Below are positions 9,098 through 22,514 of a stretch of DNA of 64,000 bases, in pieces. Each line of letters starts with the position of its first letter. The first letter of the stretch is position 1. The translations under genes were made by a program, and so were the position numbers. The notes under the pieces are model-generated. The model saw only the letters and a program-made list of their open reading frames with translations. It was not told the DNA's origin and did not search any database. Source of the stretch: Verticiella sediminum (GTDB lineage: Bacteria > Pseudomonadota > Gammaproteobacteria > Burkholderiales > Burkholderiaceae_B); contig NZ_VLTJ01000020.1 of the NCBI RefSeq assembly GCF_007558815.1, forward strand, positions 124,001-188,000. Reading direction: 5' to 3'.

Positions 9098-10761
9098 CAG
9101 CGGGGCTTGGGCGGAGAATCGAGATCGAGGTCGAAGTCTACATCGAGCGTCTTGGCCGGTGGCGGCCGGCGCCGCTTGAACACCAGCAGCAGGACGACCA
9201 GCACGAACAGGACGGCCAAGGCGACGGCCTGCCAGGTATTGCGCTCGAGCCAACTGCCATCCGCCGCGCCGTTGCGAGCGCCGATCGACGATACGGCCGG
9301 CGCATTGTCACCGGGCTGGGCATTGCCGCTCGCCGTACCGCCGCCGTTCGCGGCAGTCGCCGGCCCGCCCGCCGTCGCAGCCGCGCCGGAGGCCGCCGCC
9401 CCCGGCCCGTTCGCGCTGGAGGTGCCGGACGGCGCGGCACCGGGTGCGGACGAGGCCCCCGCGGCGCCGGCGGCGCCGGCCCCGGCCATACCGCCCGGCT
9501 GCCCCGGCTCGCCCTGCTGACCAGGCACGCCGCCCTGGCCGGCGACGGTGTTGCCCTCGCCGCCGCTGCCGCCCGCCGCAGCGTCGGCGGCAGGCCCTGC
9601 TCCCTGCCCGGCAGCCGTCGCGCCCTGCCCTGCGGCCGCGTCCGCCCCGGCGGGCGCATCCCCGGCGCCGGCCTGCAGCCGCGCCAGGGCGGCATTCTGC
9701 ATGTCGAGCAAACGGCGCAATTCGGCCACGTTGGCCTCGAGCGTGCCGGAGCGCGACTGCGCGTCGGCCAGCGCACGCTCCGTGGCGGCGCGCTCGTCGA
9801 GCAGACGGTCGATCCGGGCCTGCTCGCCGGTAGCGCCGGCGCCGGCGTCGCCGCCCGCCGAGAGCCTCAGCTCGTCGCGCCCCGAAGGCGGCAACGCCGA
9901 AGCGCCGGCCCCCTCGATGCGGCCGCTGGCCTGCGCCGAGCCCGAGGTGGCCGCCACGCTGGCGGCCGAGGCGCCGGCACGCGCGCGATAGCCGGAGAAC
10001 GCCTGCATGTGCCGCGCGTACAGCTCGCGCGCCTCGGCCGCATCGATCGCACGGATCGTGGCGGCATCGGGTACGGACAGGCGCTGGCCGGCGCGCAGGC
10101 GATTGAGGTTGCCGTCGATGAAGGCCCCGGGATTGGCGCGCAGCAAGGCGGCCATGACCTGGTAGACGCTGGCGCCGCCATAGCCGTCGCGCGCCTGGAT
10201 GCGCCTGGCGATGGCGCCCGCGGTGTCGCCGCGCCGAACGAGCAGGAAATCGGGCGCCGGCGCGCCGCCCGCCGCGCTGGGCGCCGCCACCGGCACCAGC
10301 GAGATCGGGCCGACGTTGGCGTGCAGCGCCGGCGGCAGCATCAGCACGAGCCGGCGGCGCTGCACGCCCTGGGGCGATTGCAGGCTGAGCGCCAGATCGG
10401 CCACCGGCTGCGTGACGGGCCCGGACGACGTGATGACCGCCACCAGCCCGTCGCCGGCCGTGGCCGGCTGCAGGGAGACGCGCACCGGCAGGGCGACGCG
10501 GCCGGACAAGCCGGCGTCGGCCGCATGGCCGGCATCCACATTGAGCAACAGCGACGATGCGTTCTCGTCGGGCGCGAGCCGCGTGACGGGAATCTCCACG
10601 CGCAACGGCTGCCCCACGCCGGACAGCGTGCGGGCACGGCCGAATTCCGCGGCCTGGGCCACACCGACGCAGGCCATCACGGCGGCGCCGAGCACGGACA
10701 TCCGCGCCACTCCCAGGACCCGCCATTGCCATGCAGACCGCCGAGTAGGCCGAGGACGCAC
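9097..10761 (-). CDS. fimV: FimV-like LysM/coiled-coil membrane protein, short form
   Basis: Encodes 554 residues. In order: signal peptide ending about VAQAA; FimV N-terminal domain ([20 protein letters not shown] onward); LysM-like peptidoglycan-binding region ([17 protein letters not shown], about residue 190); coiled coil (about 310-365); Gly/Ala/Pro-rich linker of some 130 residues; one membrane helix; a short cytoplasmic tail rich in Asp and Leu. FimV of Pseudomonas is a polar hub for type IV pili that carries a long cytoplasmic TPR domain, which is missing here. The GTG at 10761 has GGAG five bases upstream; an ATG at 10701 (GGGAG eight bases upstream) is an equally good start that also leaves a signal peptide. 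Calling it FimV rests on the N-terminal domain and on synteny with truA. Confidence 0.85.
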   Translation of the reverse strand: MRPRPTRRSAWQWRVLGVARMSVLGAAVMACVGVAQAAEFGRARTLSGVGQPLRVEIPVTRLAPDENASSLLLNVDAGHAADAGLSGRVALPVRVSLQPATAGDGLVAVITSSGPVTQPVADLALSLQSPQGVQRRRLVLMLPPALHANVGPISLVPVAAPSAAGGAPAPDFLLVRRGDTAGAIARRIQARDGYGGASVYQVMAALLRANPGAFIDGNLNRLRAGQRLSVPDAATIRAIDAAEARELYARHMQAFSGYRARAGASAASVAATSGSAQASGRIEGAGASALPPSGRDELRLSAGGDAGAGATGEQARIDRLLDERAATERALADAQSRSGTLEANVAELRRLLDMQNAALARLQAGAGDAPAGADAAAGQGATAAGQGAGPAADAAAGGSGGEGNTVAGQGGVPGQQGEPGQPGGMAGAGAAGAAGASSAPGAAPSGTSSANGPGAAASGAAATAGGPATAANGGGTASGNAQPGDNAPAVSSIGARNGAADGSWLERNTWQAVALAVLFVLVVLLLVFKRRRPPPAKTLDVDFDLDLDSPPKPR

Positions 10762-10904
10762 GTCGACTCCGTTACAGGAAGATGCAAACCAAACCAAAAT
10801 AGCATCGCCCCGCAGCCCTGGCAATAGCCTATGCGGCCGGGCTCGCGCACACACGGCGGGCGGCGTTGGTATAGTTGGATCGACCTCTTGCAAGGAAGTC
10901 CGCC

Positions 10905-12233
10905 ATGCCCCGCTCCACCCCCGCCGATGCGCTCGACGCCCTCTGGATGCCCTTCACGGCGAACCGCGCGTTCAAGAAAGCGCCCGTGCTGTTCGCGTCC
11001 GCCGAAGGCATGCACTACAAGACGCCGGAAGGCCGCAGCGTGCTCGACGGCACCTCGGGCCTGTGGTGCGTCAACGCCGGTCACGCGCGCCAGCCGATTC
11101 TGGCGGCGGTGCGTCAGCAACTCGCCGAGCTCGACTACGCGCCGGGCTTCCAGACCGGCCATCCCCAGGCCTTCGCCGCCGCGCGCGCCGTCGCGGCGCG
11201 CATGCCCGCGGGCCTGGACCGCATCTTCTTCGCCAACTCGGGCTCCGAAGCGGTCGACTCCGCCCTGAAGATCGCCCTCGCCTACCATCGCGCGGACGGC
11301 CAGGCGCAGCGCACCCGCCTGATCGGGCGCGAGCGCGGCTACCACGGCGTGGGCTTCGGCGGCATTTCGGTGGGCGGCCTCGGCGCCAATCGCCAGGCCT
11401 TCAGCGGCAACCTGCTGCCCAGCGTGGACCACCTACCGCATACCTACGACGCCGAACGCCAGCGCCACTCGCGCGGCCAGCCGGCGTGGGGGGCGCACCT
11501 GGCGGACGAACTCGAAAGGCGCATCGCACTGCACGGGGCGCACACCATCGCCGCGGTCATCGTCGAGCCGGTGGCCGGCTCGGCCGGCGTGCTGGTGCCG
11601 CCCGCCGGCTACCTCGCTCGCCTGCGCGAGATCACGCGCCGGCACGGCATCCTGCTCATCTTCGACGAAGTCATCACCGGCTTCGGGCGCCTGGGCGCGC
11701 CCACGGCCAGCGCCTACTTCGACGTCACGCCCGACCTCATCACCCTGGCCAAGGGCATCAGCAATGCCGTGGTGCCCGCCGGCGCCGTCGCCGTGCGCCG
11801 CGAGATCCACGACACCATCCTCGACGCGGCGCCAGACGGCGCGATCGAATTCGCGCACGGCTACACCTATTCCGGGCATCCGCTGGCCGCCGCCGCGATC
11901 CAGGCCACCCTGGCCCTGTACGACGAGGAGGAGCTGTACGCCCGCGCGGGCATGCTGGCGACCGACTTCGAACTCGCCGTGCACCGCCTGGACGACGCGC
12001 CCCACGTGCAGGATGTGCGCAACCTCGGCCTGATGGCCGGCATCGACCTGGCGCCGCGCGACGGCGAACCCGGTGCGCGCGGGCGCGCCGTGTTCCAGGG
12101 CTGCTTCGAGCGCGGCGTGCTGGTGCGCTACACCGGCGACACGATCGCCCTGTCGCCGCCCCTGATCGCCGAGCCCGGCCAGATCGAGGAGATCGTGCGC
12201 ACCCTGCGCAGCGTACTGGACGGCCTGGCGTGA
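10905..12233 (+). CDS. Omega-amino acid (beta-alanine):pyruvate aminotransferase, class III
   Basis: Encodes a 442-residue PLP enzyme. It resembles the beta-alanine/omega-amino acid:pyruvate transaminases that move a terminal amino group to pyruvate. Lys283 (TLAKGISNA) is the Schiff-base lysine and Asp254 (IFDEVITGFGR) binds the pyridine nitrogen. The N-terminal LWMPFTANRAFK and the ANSGSEAVDSALK cofactor region fit this subgroup. AAGGAAG lies eight bases before the ATG. It stands alone, divergent from fimV. The exact amine substrate cannot be told from sequence, as related enzymes accept beta-alanine, GABA or other amines. Confidence 0.88.
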   Translation: MPRSTPADALDALWMPFTANRAFKKAPVLFASAEGMHYKTPEGRSVLDGTSGLWCVNAGHARQPILAAVRQQLAELDYAPGFQTGHPQAFAAARAVAARMPAGLDRIFFANSGSEAVDSALKIALAYHRADGQAQRTRLIGRERGYHGVGFGGISVGGLGANRQAFSGNLLPSVDHLPHTYDAERQRHSRGQPAWGAHLADELERRIALHGAHTIAAVIVEPVAGSAGVLVPPAGYLARLREITRRHGILLIFDEVITGFGRLGAPTASAYFDVTPDLITLAKGISNAVVPAGAVAVRREIHDTILDAAPDGAIEFAHGYTYSGHPLAAAAIQATLALYDEEELYARAGMLATDFELAVHRLDDAPHVQDVRNLGLMAGIDLAPRDGEPGARGRAVFQGCFERGVLVRYTGDTIALSPPLIAEPGQIEEIVRTLRSVLDGLA

Positions 12234-12439
12234 CGGCATGACCGCGGGCGCCGGCGTGGCGCCGCGGCCACGTCCGGACTTTCCCGGCTTCCGGGCGCGC
12301 GCCGCCGGCGCTATAAGCAGAAGCAGAAGAAAGCGCCGGCCGCGTACTGCGCGATCCACGGTATGCGGATTGCTGGAGGGCGCTGCACCCGGCCCGGGCA
12401 CGCCACACGTCGCACGCCACATGCGGCGGCATGCCGAGG

Positions 12440-12473
12440 CCGTCACGAGGCAGTAACAACAACGACCTATCCT
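12440..12473 (+). promoter_or_regulatory. Candidate Pho box and -10 element for ugpBAEC
   Basis: CCGTCAC-GAGG-CAGTAAC (12440-12457) has the Pho box form of two 7-bp repeats related to CTGTCAT separated by 4 bp, with the first copy matching at 5 of 7 and the second at 4 of 7. Ten bases further is TATCCT (12468-12473), the usual place for the -10 element when PhoB replaces the -35. The downstream genes are the E. coli-type ugp set, known to be PhoB-regulated. The match is degenerate, so this is suggestive only. Confidence 0.42.
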
Positions 12474-12488
12474 GCTTCGTTTCTTGCC

Positions 12489-12504
12489 CCGCCCCGCGGG
12501 GCGG
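12489..12504. repeat. 16-bp perfect GC palindrome in the ugpB leader
   Basis: CCGCCCCGCGGGGCGG is its own reverse complement and ends seven bases before the ugpB ribosome site (GGAGG). It could form a leader hairpin or be an operator; the sequence alone does not decide. Confidence 0.4.
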
Positions 12505-12521
12505 ACGCCTTCGGAGGAATC

Positions 12522-13826
12522 ATGCGTAAGCGTTGGTGCATTCTCAGCATCGCCGGCCTGCTGGCCGCGAGCCCGGCCATGGCCGCCACGGAGATCCAGT
12601 TCTGGCATTCGATGGAGGGCGCGCTCGGCGAACGGGTCAACGACATCGTCGAGGCCTTCAACAAGAGCCAGTCCGACTACCAGGTGCGTGCCATCTACAA
12701 GGGCAACTACGGCGAGTCGATGAACGCCGGCATCGCGGCCTTCCGGGCCGGCAACGCGCCCGACATCCTGCAGGTGTTCGAGGTCGGCACGGCGACCATG
12801 ATGTACGCCAAGGGCGCCATCCAGCCGGTGCAGGAGATGTCCGAGAAAGTCGGCGACCCGATCGATCCCAAGGATTTCATCGGCGCAGTGGCGGGTTATT
12901 ACGCCTCGGCCGACGGCAAGCTGGTGTCCATGCCCTTCAACAGCTCGACACCGGTCTTCTACTACAACAAGGACGCCTTCAAGAAGGCCGGCCTCGACCC
13001 CGACGATCCGCCCAAGACCTGGCAGGCCGTGGCCGACGCCGGCCAGAAGCTCAAGGCCGCCGGCCAGGAGTGCGGCTTCACCACGTCGTGGCCGTCGTGG
13101 GTGCAGCTCGAGACCTTCTCGGCCTGGCACAACGTGCCCTACGCCACCGAGGCCAACGGCTTCGGCGGTCTGGACGCGCGCCTCGCCGTGGATTCGGACC
13201 TGCACGTGCGCCACATGGAGAACCTCGCCAAGCTCTCCAAGGAAGGCATCTTCGTGTACGGCGGGCGCGGCGACCAGCCCAACGCGCTCTTCACCTCCGG
13301 ACGCTGCGCGATGATCATGGGTTCGTCGGGCATGCGCGCCAACATCATCAAGAACGCCAACTTCGAATTCGGCATCTCCACCCTGCCCTACTACGAGGAC
13401 GTCGAGGGCGCTCCCCAGAACTCCATCATCGGCGGCGCTTCGCTCTGGGTGTTCGCCAACAAGCCCGAGGCCAACTACCAGGGCGTGACCCGGTTCTTCA
13501 AGTTCATCGCGAGCCCGGAGGTCGCCGCGCGCTGGCACCAGCAGACGGGCTACGTGCCGGTCACCAAGGCCGCGTACGAGGAGACCCGCAAGTCGGGCTT
13601 CTACGAGCAGAACCCCGGCACCGAGGTGGCGGTCGAGCAGCTCGACGTGGAGACCACCGACCAGTCCCGCGGCGTGCGCCTGGGCTACCTGCCGCAGATC
13701 CGCGAGATCGAGGACGCCGAGATGGAACGCATCTTCTCCGGCCAGGTACAGGCCAAGGCCGGGCTGGCCAACGTGGTCGCGCGCGGCAACGAACTGCTCC
13801 AGCGCTTCGAGAAGAGCGTGAAGTAA
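12522..13826 (+). CDS. ugpB: sn-Glycerol-3-phosphate ABC transporter substrate-binding protein
   Basis: Encodes a 434-residue periplasmic protein with a clear signal peptide ([21 protein letters not shown], cleavage about residue 21). It has the fold of family-1 solute-binding proteins, with UgpB-typical segments [10 protein letters not shown] near the mature N-terminus, YKGNYGES and FFKFIASPE. It delivers glycerol-3-phosphate (or glycerophosphodiesters) to UgpAE. The ATG is preceded by GGAGG. It is first of ugpB-A-E-C; no ugpQ phosphodiesterase is present in the window. Confidence 0.94.
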   Translation: MRKRWCILSIAGLLAASPAMAATEIQFWHSMEGALGERVNDIVEAFNKSQSDYQVRAIYKGNYGESMNAGIAAFRAGNAPDILQVFEVGTATMMYAKGAIQPVQEMSEKVGDPIDPKDFIGAVAGYYASADGKLVSMPFNSSTPVFYYNKDAFKKAGLDPDDPPKTWQAVADAGQKLKAAGQECGFTTSWPSWVQLETFSAWHNVPYATEANGFGGLDARLAVDSDLHVRHMENLAKLSKEGIFVYGGRGDQPNALFTSGRCAMIMGSSGMRANIIKNANFEFGISTLPYYEDVEGAPQNSIIGGASLWVFANKPEANYQGVTRFFKFIASPEVAARWHQQTGYVPVTKAAYEETRKSGFYEQNPGTEVAVEQLDVETTDQSRGVRLGYLPQIREIEDAEMERIFSGQVQAKAGLANVVARGNELLQRFEKSVK

Positions 13827-13841
13827 ACCGCAGCGACGAGG

Positions 13842-13861
13842 GGGGCGGCGCGGGCCGCCCC
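13842..13861 (+). terminator. Intercistronic hairpin between ugpB and ugpA
   Basis: A perfect 8-bp GC stem with a four-base loop lies 15 bases after the ugpB stop and ends ten bases before the ugpA ATG. There is no T-run. Such hairpins after binding-protein genes commonly stabilise the upstream message or reduce readthrough, so the binding protein is made in excess over the permeases. Confidence 0.5.
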
Positions 13862-13870
13862 TTGCCCTCC

Positions 13871-14752
13871 ATGGAAAAGCGCGTCGTCTTCAGCCACAAG
13901 CTTCTGCCCTACCTGCTGCTCGCGCCGCAAGTGGCGATCACGCTCGTCTTCTTTTTCCTGCCCGCGGGCCAGGCGCTGTGGCAGTCGATGCGCATCGAGG
14001 ACGTCTTCGGCCTGTCTTCCCAGTTCGCCGGGCTGGACAATTTCCGCGAGCTGTTCGCCAACCCCGATTACCTGCAGTCGTTCCGCGTCACCGCCGTCTT
14101 CTCGCTGCTGGTCGCGGTGATCGGGCTGTCGGTGTCGCTGCTGCTCGCGGTGATGGCCGACCGCGTCATCAAGGGCGCCTCGGTCTACAAGACCCTGCTG
14201 ATCTGGCCGTATGCCGTGGCCCCCGCCGTGGTCGGCGTGCTCTGGCTGTTCCTGTTCTCGCCCTCCGTGGGGATACTCGCGGTCGCGCTCAACCAGCTCG
14301 GCCTGCCCTGGAACCCGCGGCTGGACGGGCAAGACGCCATGGTGCTGGTGGTGATCGCCGCGACCTGGAAGCAGATCTCCTACAACTTCATCTTCTTTCT
14401 CGCGGGCCTGCAGTCGATCCCGCGCTCGCTGCTCGAAGCCGCGGCCATCGACGGCGCGGGCCCGACGCGCCGCTTCTGGAGCATCGTCTTCCCGCTGCTC
14501 TCGCCCACCACGTTCTTCCTGCTGGTGGTGAACATCATCTACGCCTTCTTCGACACGTTCGCCGTGATCGACACGACCACCCAGGGCGGGCCCGGCACCG
14601 CCACCGCCATCCTGGTCTACAAGGTCTACAGCGACGGCTTTCGCGGGCTCAACCTCGGATCGTCCGCGGCGCAGTCGGTGATCCTCATGCTCATCGTCAC
14701 CGCGCTCACCGTGGTCCAGTTCCGCTACATCGACCGCAAGGTGCAATACTGA
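13871..14752 (+). CDS. ugpA: Glycerol-3-phosphate ABC transporter permease UgpA
   Basis: Encodes 293 residues with six or so hydrophobic helices. The cytoplasmic EAA loop [20 protein letters not shown] contacts the ATPase. The start [10 protein letters not shown] has a weak ribosome site, so translation may depend on coupling with ugpB through the hairpin. It pairs with UgpE. Confidence 0.94.
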   Translation: MEKRVVFSHKLLPYLLLAPQVAITLVFFFLPAGQALWQSMRIEDVFGLSSQFAGLDNFRELFANPDYLQSFRVTAVFSLLVAVIGLSVSLLLAVMADRVIKGASVYKTLLIWPYAVAPAVVGVLWLFLFSPSVGILAVALNQLGLPWNPRLDGQDAMVLVVIAATWKQISYNFIFFLAGLQSIPRSLLEAAAIDGAGPTRRFWSIVFPLLSPTTFFLLVVNIIYAFFDTFAVIDTTTQGGPGTATAILVYKVYSDGFRGLNLGSSAAQSVILMLIVTALTVVQFRYIDRKVQY

Positions 14753-14765
14753 TGGCCGAACCCGC

Positions 14766-15617
14766 ATGATCGAACGCCGCCCCTGGCTGGATTTGCTCGC
14801 CCACGCCGTCCTGCTGCTGGGCCTGGCCATCGTCGCCTTCCCGCTCTACGTCACGCTGGTCGCCTCGACCCAGACGGCGCAGGAAGTCGCGGCCGCCCCC
14901 ATGTCGCTGGTCCCGGGCCCGCACTTTCTCGAGAACTATCGGCAGGCGCTGTTCTCCGGTTCGGGCGCCGGCGCGGCCAGCCCGCCGGTGGCGCGCATGA
15001 TGTGGGTGAGCTTGGTCATGGCGCTTGCCATCTCGCTGGGCAAGATCGCGATCTCGCTGATCTCGGCCTTCGCGGTCGTGTACTTCCGCTTTCCGCTGCG
15101 GATGTTCTTCTTCTGGATGATCTTCGTCACGCTGATGCTGCCGGTGGAGGTGCGCATCGCGCCCACCTACAAGGTCGTCGCGGACCTCGGCATGCTGAAC
15201 AGCTACGCCGGCCTGACCCTGCCGCTGATCGCCTCGGCCACCGCCACCTTCCTGTTCCGCCAGTTCTTTCTCACCGTGCCCGACGAACTGGTCGAGGCCG
15301 CGCGCATCGACGGCGCCGGCCCCATGCGGTTTTTCCGCGACATCCTGCTGCCGCTGTCGCGCACCAGCATCGCCGCGCTCTTCGTGATCCAGTTCATCTA
15401 CGGCTGGAACCAGTACCTCTGGCCGCTGCTCATCACCACCGAGGAGAACATGTACCCCGTGGTGATCGGCATCAAGCGCATGATCAGCGGCGGCGACAGC
15501 GTCACCGAGTGGAACATCGTCATGGCCACCGCCATGCTCGCCATGCTGCCCCCGGTCCTGGTGGTGATCCTGATGCAGAAATGGTTCGTCAAAGGGCTGG
15601 TCGATGCGGAGAAGTAA
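14766..15617 (+). CDS. ugpE: Glycerol-3-phosphate ABC transporter permease UgpE
   Basis: Encodes a 283-residue membrane protein, second half of the translocation pore. The EAA loop is [20 protein letters not shown] near residue 177. Its family segment [11 protein letters not shown] near residue 214 is typical of UgpE/MalG-type permeases. It follows ugpA after 13 bases and precedes ugpC by six. Confidence 0.94.
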   Translation: MIERRPWLDLLAHAVLLLGLAIVAFPLYVTLVASTQTAQEVAAAPMSLVPGPHFLENYRQALFSGSGAGAASPPVARMMWVSLVMALAISLGKIAISLISAFAVVYFRFPLRMFFFWMIFVTLMLPVEVRIAPTYKVVADLGMLNSYAGLTLPLIASATATFLFRQFFLTVPDELVEAARIDGAGPMRFFRDILLPLSRTSIAALFVIQFIYGWNQYLWPLLITTEENMYPVVIGIKRMISGGDSVTEWNIVMATAMLAMLPPVLVVILMQKWFVKGLVDAEK

Positions 15618-15623
15618 GACAAC

Positions 15624-16709
<1,086 letters not shown>

Positions 16710-16777
16710 TCTCGGTCCTTGAGAATCCGCCGTACTATCACCACCTCGACGACAGGGTTTATGCCTTGGAGGATGGT

Positions 16778-18601
<1,824 letters not shown>

Positions 18602-18777
18602 GCCACCCCACCCACCCGCAGCAGCAGGATGCATAGCACTACCATCCATCCTACCGGATCGACCGAGCAACGGCCGGCGCCCTGCTCATCCCCCGAGCGG
18701 GGCATCGCGCAAACCCATGGCGAGCGCCAGCCCCGCCACAGTGCCGACGGGGGCCGCACCTGCCATGCGGCCGTGGC

Positions 18778-19527
18778 TCACGCCTTGCGACCTTTGCCCA
18801 GCCCCAGATAGCTCTCCACCACCCGCGGATTGTCCGCCAGCTCGCGCGCCGGGCCGTGCAGGACCACTTCGCCCGTCTCCAGCACATACCCGTAGTCGGC
18901 CACCTGCAGCGCGGCGCGCGCGTTCTGCTCGACCAGCAGGGTCGCCACGCCGGTTTCGCGCAGGCCGGAGATGATGTGGAAGATCTCGCGCACGATGCGC
19001 GGCGCGAGGCCCAGGCTGGGTTCGTCCAGCATCAGCAGGCGCGGCTTGGCCATGAGGGCGCGGCCGACGGCCAGCATCTGGCGCTCGCCGCCCGAGAGGG
19101 TGCCGGCGTGCTGGGCGCGGCGCTCCTTCAGGCGCGGGAAGAGGCGAAAGACGTTCTCCATCTCGTCGCGCCAATCGCGCTCGCCCGCGCGAAAGCGGCG
19201 AAAGCCGCCCAGCAGCAGGTTGTCCTCGACCGTCATGCTGGCGAACAGCTCGCGCTTCTCGGGCACCAGCGACATGCCGACGGCCACGCGCCGCTCGACG
19301 CGCCAGTCCTGCACCTGCTGGCCGTCGTAGACCACCAGGCCGTCGGCGGAACCGGAGGTCGGCAGCGCGCCCATGATCGCGTTGAGCAGGGTGGACTTGC
19401 CGGCGCCATTGGCGCCGATGACGGTGACGATCTGGCCCGCGCCGACCTGCAGCGCGGCCTCGAGCACGGCGTTGACCTTGCCGTAGCGGGCCGACAGGCC
19501 CGTGACCTCGAGCAGCTTGTCAGGCAT
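18778..19527 (-). CDS. livF: Branched-chain amino acid type ABC transporter ATPase LivF
   Basis: Encodes 249 residues. Walker [10 protein letters not shown], LivF-type [21 protein letters not shown] segment, signature LSGGERQ, Walker [14 protein letters not shown]. Together with the LivG domain of the upstream fusion it forms the ATPase pair. Its ATG overlaps the end of the LivM-LivG gene by eight bases. It is the last gene of the liv cluster, convergent with ftsH. Confidence 0.92.
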   Translation of the reverse strand: MPDKLLEVTGLSARYGKVNAVLEAALQVGAGQIVTVIGANGAGKSTLLNAIMGALPTSGSADGLVVYDGQQVQDWRVERRVAVGMSLVPEKRELFASMTVEDNLLLGGFRRFRAGERDWRDEMENVFRLFPRLKERRAQHAGTLSGGERQMLAVGRALMAKPRLLMLDEPSLGLAPRIVREIFHIISGLRETGVATLLVEQNARAALQVADYGYVLETGEVVLHGPARELADNPRVVESYLGLGKGRKA

Positions 19528-21319
19528 GGGCCGGCTCCTCGTCGTCCAGGCCGCCCAGGTAGGCCTCGAGCACGGCGGGATTGTTCTGCACCTCGGCCGG
19601 CGGACCCTCGGCGAGCTTGGTGCCGAAGTCCATCACCACGAGATGGTTGGTGAGTTCCATGACGAATTCCATGTCGTGTTCGACCAGCAGGATGCTCATG
19701 CCCTCGGCGCGCAACTGCTTGAGCACGGCGCCCAGCGCCTGCTTTTCCTTGTAGCGCAGGCCGGCGGCGGGCTCGTCGAGCAGGAGCAGCACCGGGTCGG
19801 CGGCCAGCGCCCGCGCGATCTCGACGATGCGCTGCTGGCCGAGCGCGAGATTGCCCGCCTGCTCGTGCAGGTAGTCGCCCAGGCCCACGCGCTGCAACTG
19901 CACCGCGGCCTCGTGCAGCAACCGGGCCTCGCGGGCGCGATCGGTGCGCAGGGTGCCGGCGAGCACGCTGACGTCAGAGCGCAGGTGCGCGCCCAGCGCG
20001 ACGTTCTCGAGCACCGTCATGGTGGGCAGCAACTGCACGTGCTGGAAAGTGCGGCCCACGCCCAGCTTGGCGATATCGCGCGCGCGCCGGGTATCGATGC
20101 GCCCGCCCATGAAGCTGACCTTGCCGCCGGTGAGCGGCAGCACCCCGGTGATGAGGTTGAAGGTGGTGCTCTTGCCGGCGCCGTTGGGGCCGATCAGGCC
20201 GACGATCTCGCCTGCGCGCACCTTGAAGCTGATGTCGTTGACCGCGACCAGGCCGCCGAACTGCTTGCGCGCAGCGTCCACCTCGAGCACCAGTTGGCCC
20301 GGCTCTGGACGCAGACGGCGGGCCAGCGCCGGGGCTTCGGGCGGCGGCGCGACGGCCTTGCCGCGGGTCGCCGCGCCGCGGCGGAACGGCGCCGAGACGT
20401 AGGCCCACAGACCGCCCGGCGCATACTGCAGCACGACGACCAGCAGCACGCCGAAGACGATCATCTCGAAGTTGGCGGTCGAATCCAGCAGGCGCGGCAG
20501 CCAGCTCTGGATCTGGTCCTTGATGATCAGCACCAGCGCGGAGCCGAGCAGCGCGCCCCACACGTTGCTCGCGCCGCCGACCACGGCCATGAAGAGGTAT
20601 TCGATGCCGTAGTTCAGGCCGAACGGGCTGGGGCTCACGGCGCGCTGCATGTGCGCATAGAGCCAGCCCGACACGCTGGCCAGCAGGGCCGCGTAGACGA
20701 AGATGATGGTCTTGTAGGCCGCGGTGTTCACGCCGAAGGACTCGGCCATGCCGGCCCCGCCCTTGAGCGCGCGGATGGCGCGGCCCGGGCGCGAGGTGAG
20801 CAGGTTGCTCGTGGCCCACACCGCGAGCAGCACGGCGATCCAGATCAGATAGTAGATGCTGCGCCCGCTGGCGAACGAATAGCCGAACAGCGTGATCGGC
20901 TGGATGCCGGCGATGCCGTCGTACTTGCCGAAGGCGGCGATGTTGCCGAACAGGTAGTACAGGCTCAGGCCCCAGGCGATCGTGCCCAGCGGCAGGTAGT
21001 GCCCCGAGAGGCGCAGGGTGATGGCGCCCAGGATGAAGGCGATGGCCGCCGTGCAGGCCAGGCCGACCAGCAGGCCGACCCACGGCGACCAGCCGAGCGC
21101 GGTGGTGAGATAGGCCGTGGCGTAGGCGCCCACGCCGACGAAGGCGGCCTGGCCGAACGAGGTCAACCCGGCCACGCCGGTGAGCACGACCAGCCCGACC
21201 ACCACCAGGGTGGCCAGCCCGATGTAGTTGAGCTGGGTGATCCAGAATTCCGGCGTCGCCGACAGCAGCGGCAGGACGACGATCAGGGCGATGAAGACGA
21301 ACAGGGGAAGGCGGCGCAT
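19520..21319 (-). CDS. Fused permease-ATPase (LivM-LivG) of a branched-chain amino acid type ABC transporter
   Basis: Encodes 599 residues. Residues 1-310 are a LivM-type permease with about eight hydrophobic helices and the segment [18 protein letters not shown] Pro/Ala linker follows (about 315-345). The rest is a LivG-type ATPase with Walker [29 protein letters not shown], signature [15 protein letters not shown] (the S of LSGGQ is replaced), Walker [12 protein letters not shown] and switch His in [10 protein letters not shown]. Permease and ATPase are separate proteins in E. coli; fusion is known in other proteobacteria. Starts four bases after livH. Substrate unknown: related systems carry branched-chain amino acids, amides or aromatic acids. 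Confidence 0.92.
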   Translation of the reverse strand: MRRLPLFVFIALIVVLPLLSATPEFWITQLNYIGLATLVVVGLVVLTGVAGLTSFGQAAFVGVGAYATAYLTTALGWSPWVGLLVGLACTAAIAFILGAITLRLSGHYLPLGTIAWGLSLYYLFGNIAAFGKYDGIAGIQPITLFGYSFASGRSIYYLIWIAVLLAVWATSNLLTSRPGRAIRALKGGAGMAESFGVNTAAYKTIIFVYAALLASVSGWLYAHMQRAVSPSPFGLNYGIEYLFMAVVGGASNVWGALLGSALVLIIKDQIQSWLPRLLDSTANFEMIVFGVLLVVVLQYAPGGLWAYVSAPFRRGAATRGKAVAPPPEAPALARRLRPEPGQLVLEVDAARKQFGGLVAVNDISFKVRAGEIVGLIGPNGAGKSTTFNLITGVLPLTGGKVSFMGGRIDTRRARDIAKLGVGRTFQHVQLLPTMTVLENVALGAHLRSDVSVLAGTLRTDRAREARLLHEAAVQLQRVGLGDYLHEQAGNLALGQQRIVEIARALAADPVLLLLDEPAAGLRYKEKQALGAVLKQLRAEGMSILLVEHDMEFVMELTNHLVVMDFGTKLAEGPPAEVQNNPAVLEAYLGGLDDEEPAHA

Positions 21320-21323
21320 GGCT

Positions 21324-22361
21324 TCACTCCTCGTCGTCGATGTGGTGGCTGGTGAGCGAGCGCCACAGCAGCACGGGGATGATGAGCGTGAACACGATGA
21401 CTTCCTTGTACGCGCTCGCGGCGAACGAGCCGAACGATTCCAGGATGCCCACCAGCAGCGCGCCGGCGGCGGCGATGGGATAGCTCACCAGCCCGCCGAC
21501 GATGGCGCCCACGAAGCCCTTGAGGCCGATCAGGAACCCGGTGTCGTAGTAGATCGTGGTGACGGGCGCGATCAGGATGCCCGAGAGCGCGCCGATGAAG
21601 GCGGCCACCGTGAAGGTGAGCGCGCCGGACATGTTGGTGCTGATGCCGACCAGGCGCGCGCCGCGCCGATTGACCGCGGTGGCGCGCAGCGCGCGTCCGT
21701 ACAGCGTCTTCTCGAACACCAGGAAGAGCGCGACGATGAGCACGACGGCGGTGGCGACCACGAACAGGCTCTGCGCGGACACCATGGTGAAGCCCAGGTC
21801 GACGTTGCCCGAGACGAAGGCCGGGGTGCGCCAGCCCTCCGCGCCGAAGAACACCAGGGCCATGCCGGTGAGCGCGAAGTGCACCGCCACCGACACGATC
21901 AGCAGCACCAGCGGCGTGGCTTCGGCCAGCGGCTGGTAGGCGATGCGATACAGCATGGGGCCGAGCGGCACGACCAGCGCCAACGTGACGAGGACGTCCA
22001 GGATCAGGGGTAGCTGCATCTGCGCGAGCATGGGCACCAGCCACCACATGAGCAGGGGGTAGGCCACGCACATCGCATAGACCTTGGGCAGGCCGCTGTA
22101 GCGCCGCGTGCGCCAGGCGCCCCAGGTTTCCATGACGGCCGAGCCGATGCCCGCGATCAGCAGCAGCCAGACCGTGCCCGGCACGTTGCCGTTGACCAGC
22201 ATGGCCAGCGTGAGCGCGCCGAAGGCGACGAACTCGCCCTGCGGAATGAAGATGACGCGCGTGACCGCGAACACCAGGACCAGGGCCATGGCCAGCAGCG
22301 CGTAGATCGCGCCGTTGACGATGCCGTCCTGGATGAGAATCAATGCAATGGTCGAGTCCAT
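21324..22361 (-). CDS. livH: Branched-chain amino acid type ABC transporter permease LivH
   Basis: Encodes 345 residues with about eight hydrophobic segments; begins [20 protein letters not shown], a typical LivH opening. The cytoplasmic loop [21 protein letters not shown] carries the ATPase-contact motif. It partners with the LivM domain of the next gene. The gap to livK is 153 bp and contains a strong hairpin, so the permease genes may be transcribed less than the binding protein gene. Confidence 0.92.
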   Translation of the reverse strand: MDSTIALILIQDGIVNGAIYALLAMALVLVFAVTRVIFIPQGEFVAFGALTLAMLVNGNVPGTVWLLLIAGIGSAVMETWGAWRTRRYSGLPKVYAMCVAYPLLMWWLVPMLAQMQLPLILDVLVTLALVVPLGPMLYRIAYQPLAEATPLVLLIVSVAVHFALTGMALVFFGAEGWRTPAFVSGNVDLGFTMVSAQSLFVVATAVVLIVALFLVFEKTLYGRALRATAVNRRGARLVGISTNMSGALTFTVAAFIGALSGILIAPVTTIYYDTGFLIGLKGFVGAIVGGLVSYPIAAAGALLVGILESFGSFAASAYKEVIVFTLIIPVLLWRSLTSHHIDDEE

Positions 22362-22453
22362 TCGCCTGCCTTGTCTGCAGCTTTCTTACCAGTATTAACT
22401 ATTCATAGCCGAGGATCGAGCTAGCGTTTTCCCGGGAGCATCCAGCCAAGTCC

Positions 22454-22497
22454 GCACGAACAAAGGCCGCGACGCGGGTCGCGGCCTTTGTTCGTGC
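22454..22497. terminator. Long hairpin between livK and livH
   Basis: A perfect 20-bp stem (22454-22473 with 22478-22497) has a four-base loop. It lies 18 bases after the livK stop on the minus strand and includes AAAGGCC/GGCCTTT. It probably ends or attenuates the livK message and protects its 3' end; there is a T-rich stretch within the arm but no separate T-run. Confidence 0.7.
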
Positions 22498-22514
22498 AAT
22501 TCAACCCCGCCGAA

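Noticed and set aside
10819-10835. TGGCAATAGCCTATGC as a sigma-54 promoter for the aminotransferase
   Set aside because: GG and GC are 11 bases apart, not 10, and the -12 element lacks TTGC.
10870-10875. TATAGT as a -10 element for the aminotransferase
   Set aside because: No credible -35 element about 17 bp upstream, and it lies close to the start codon.
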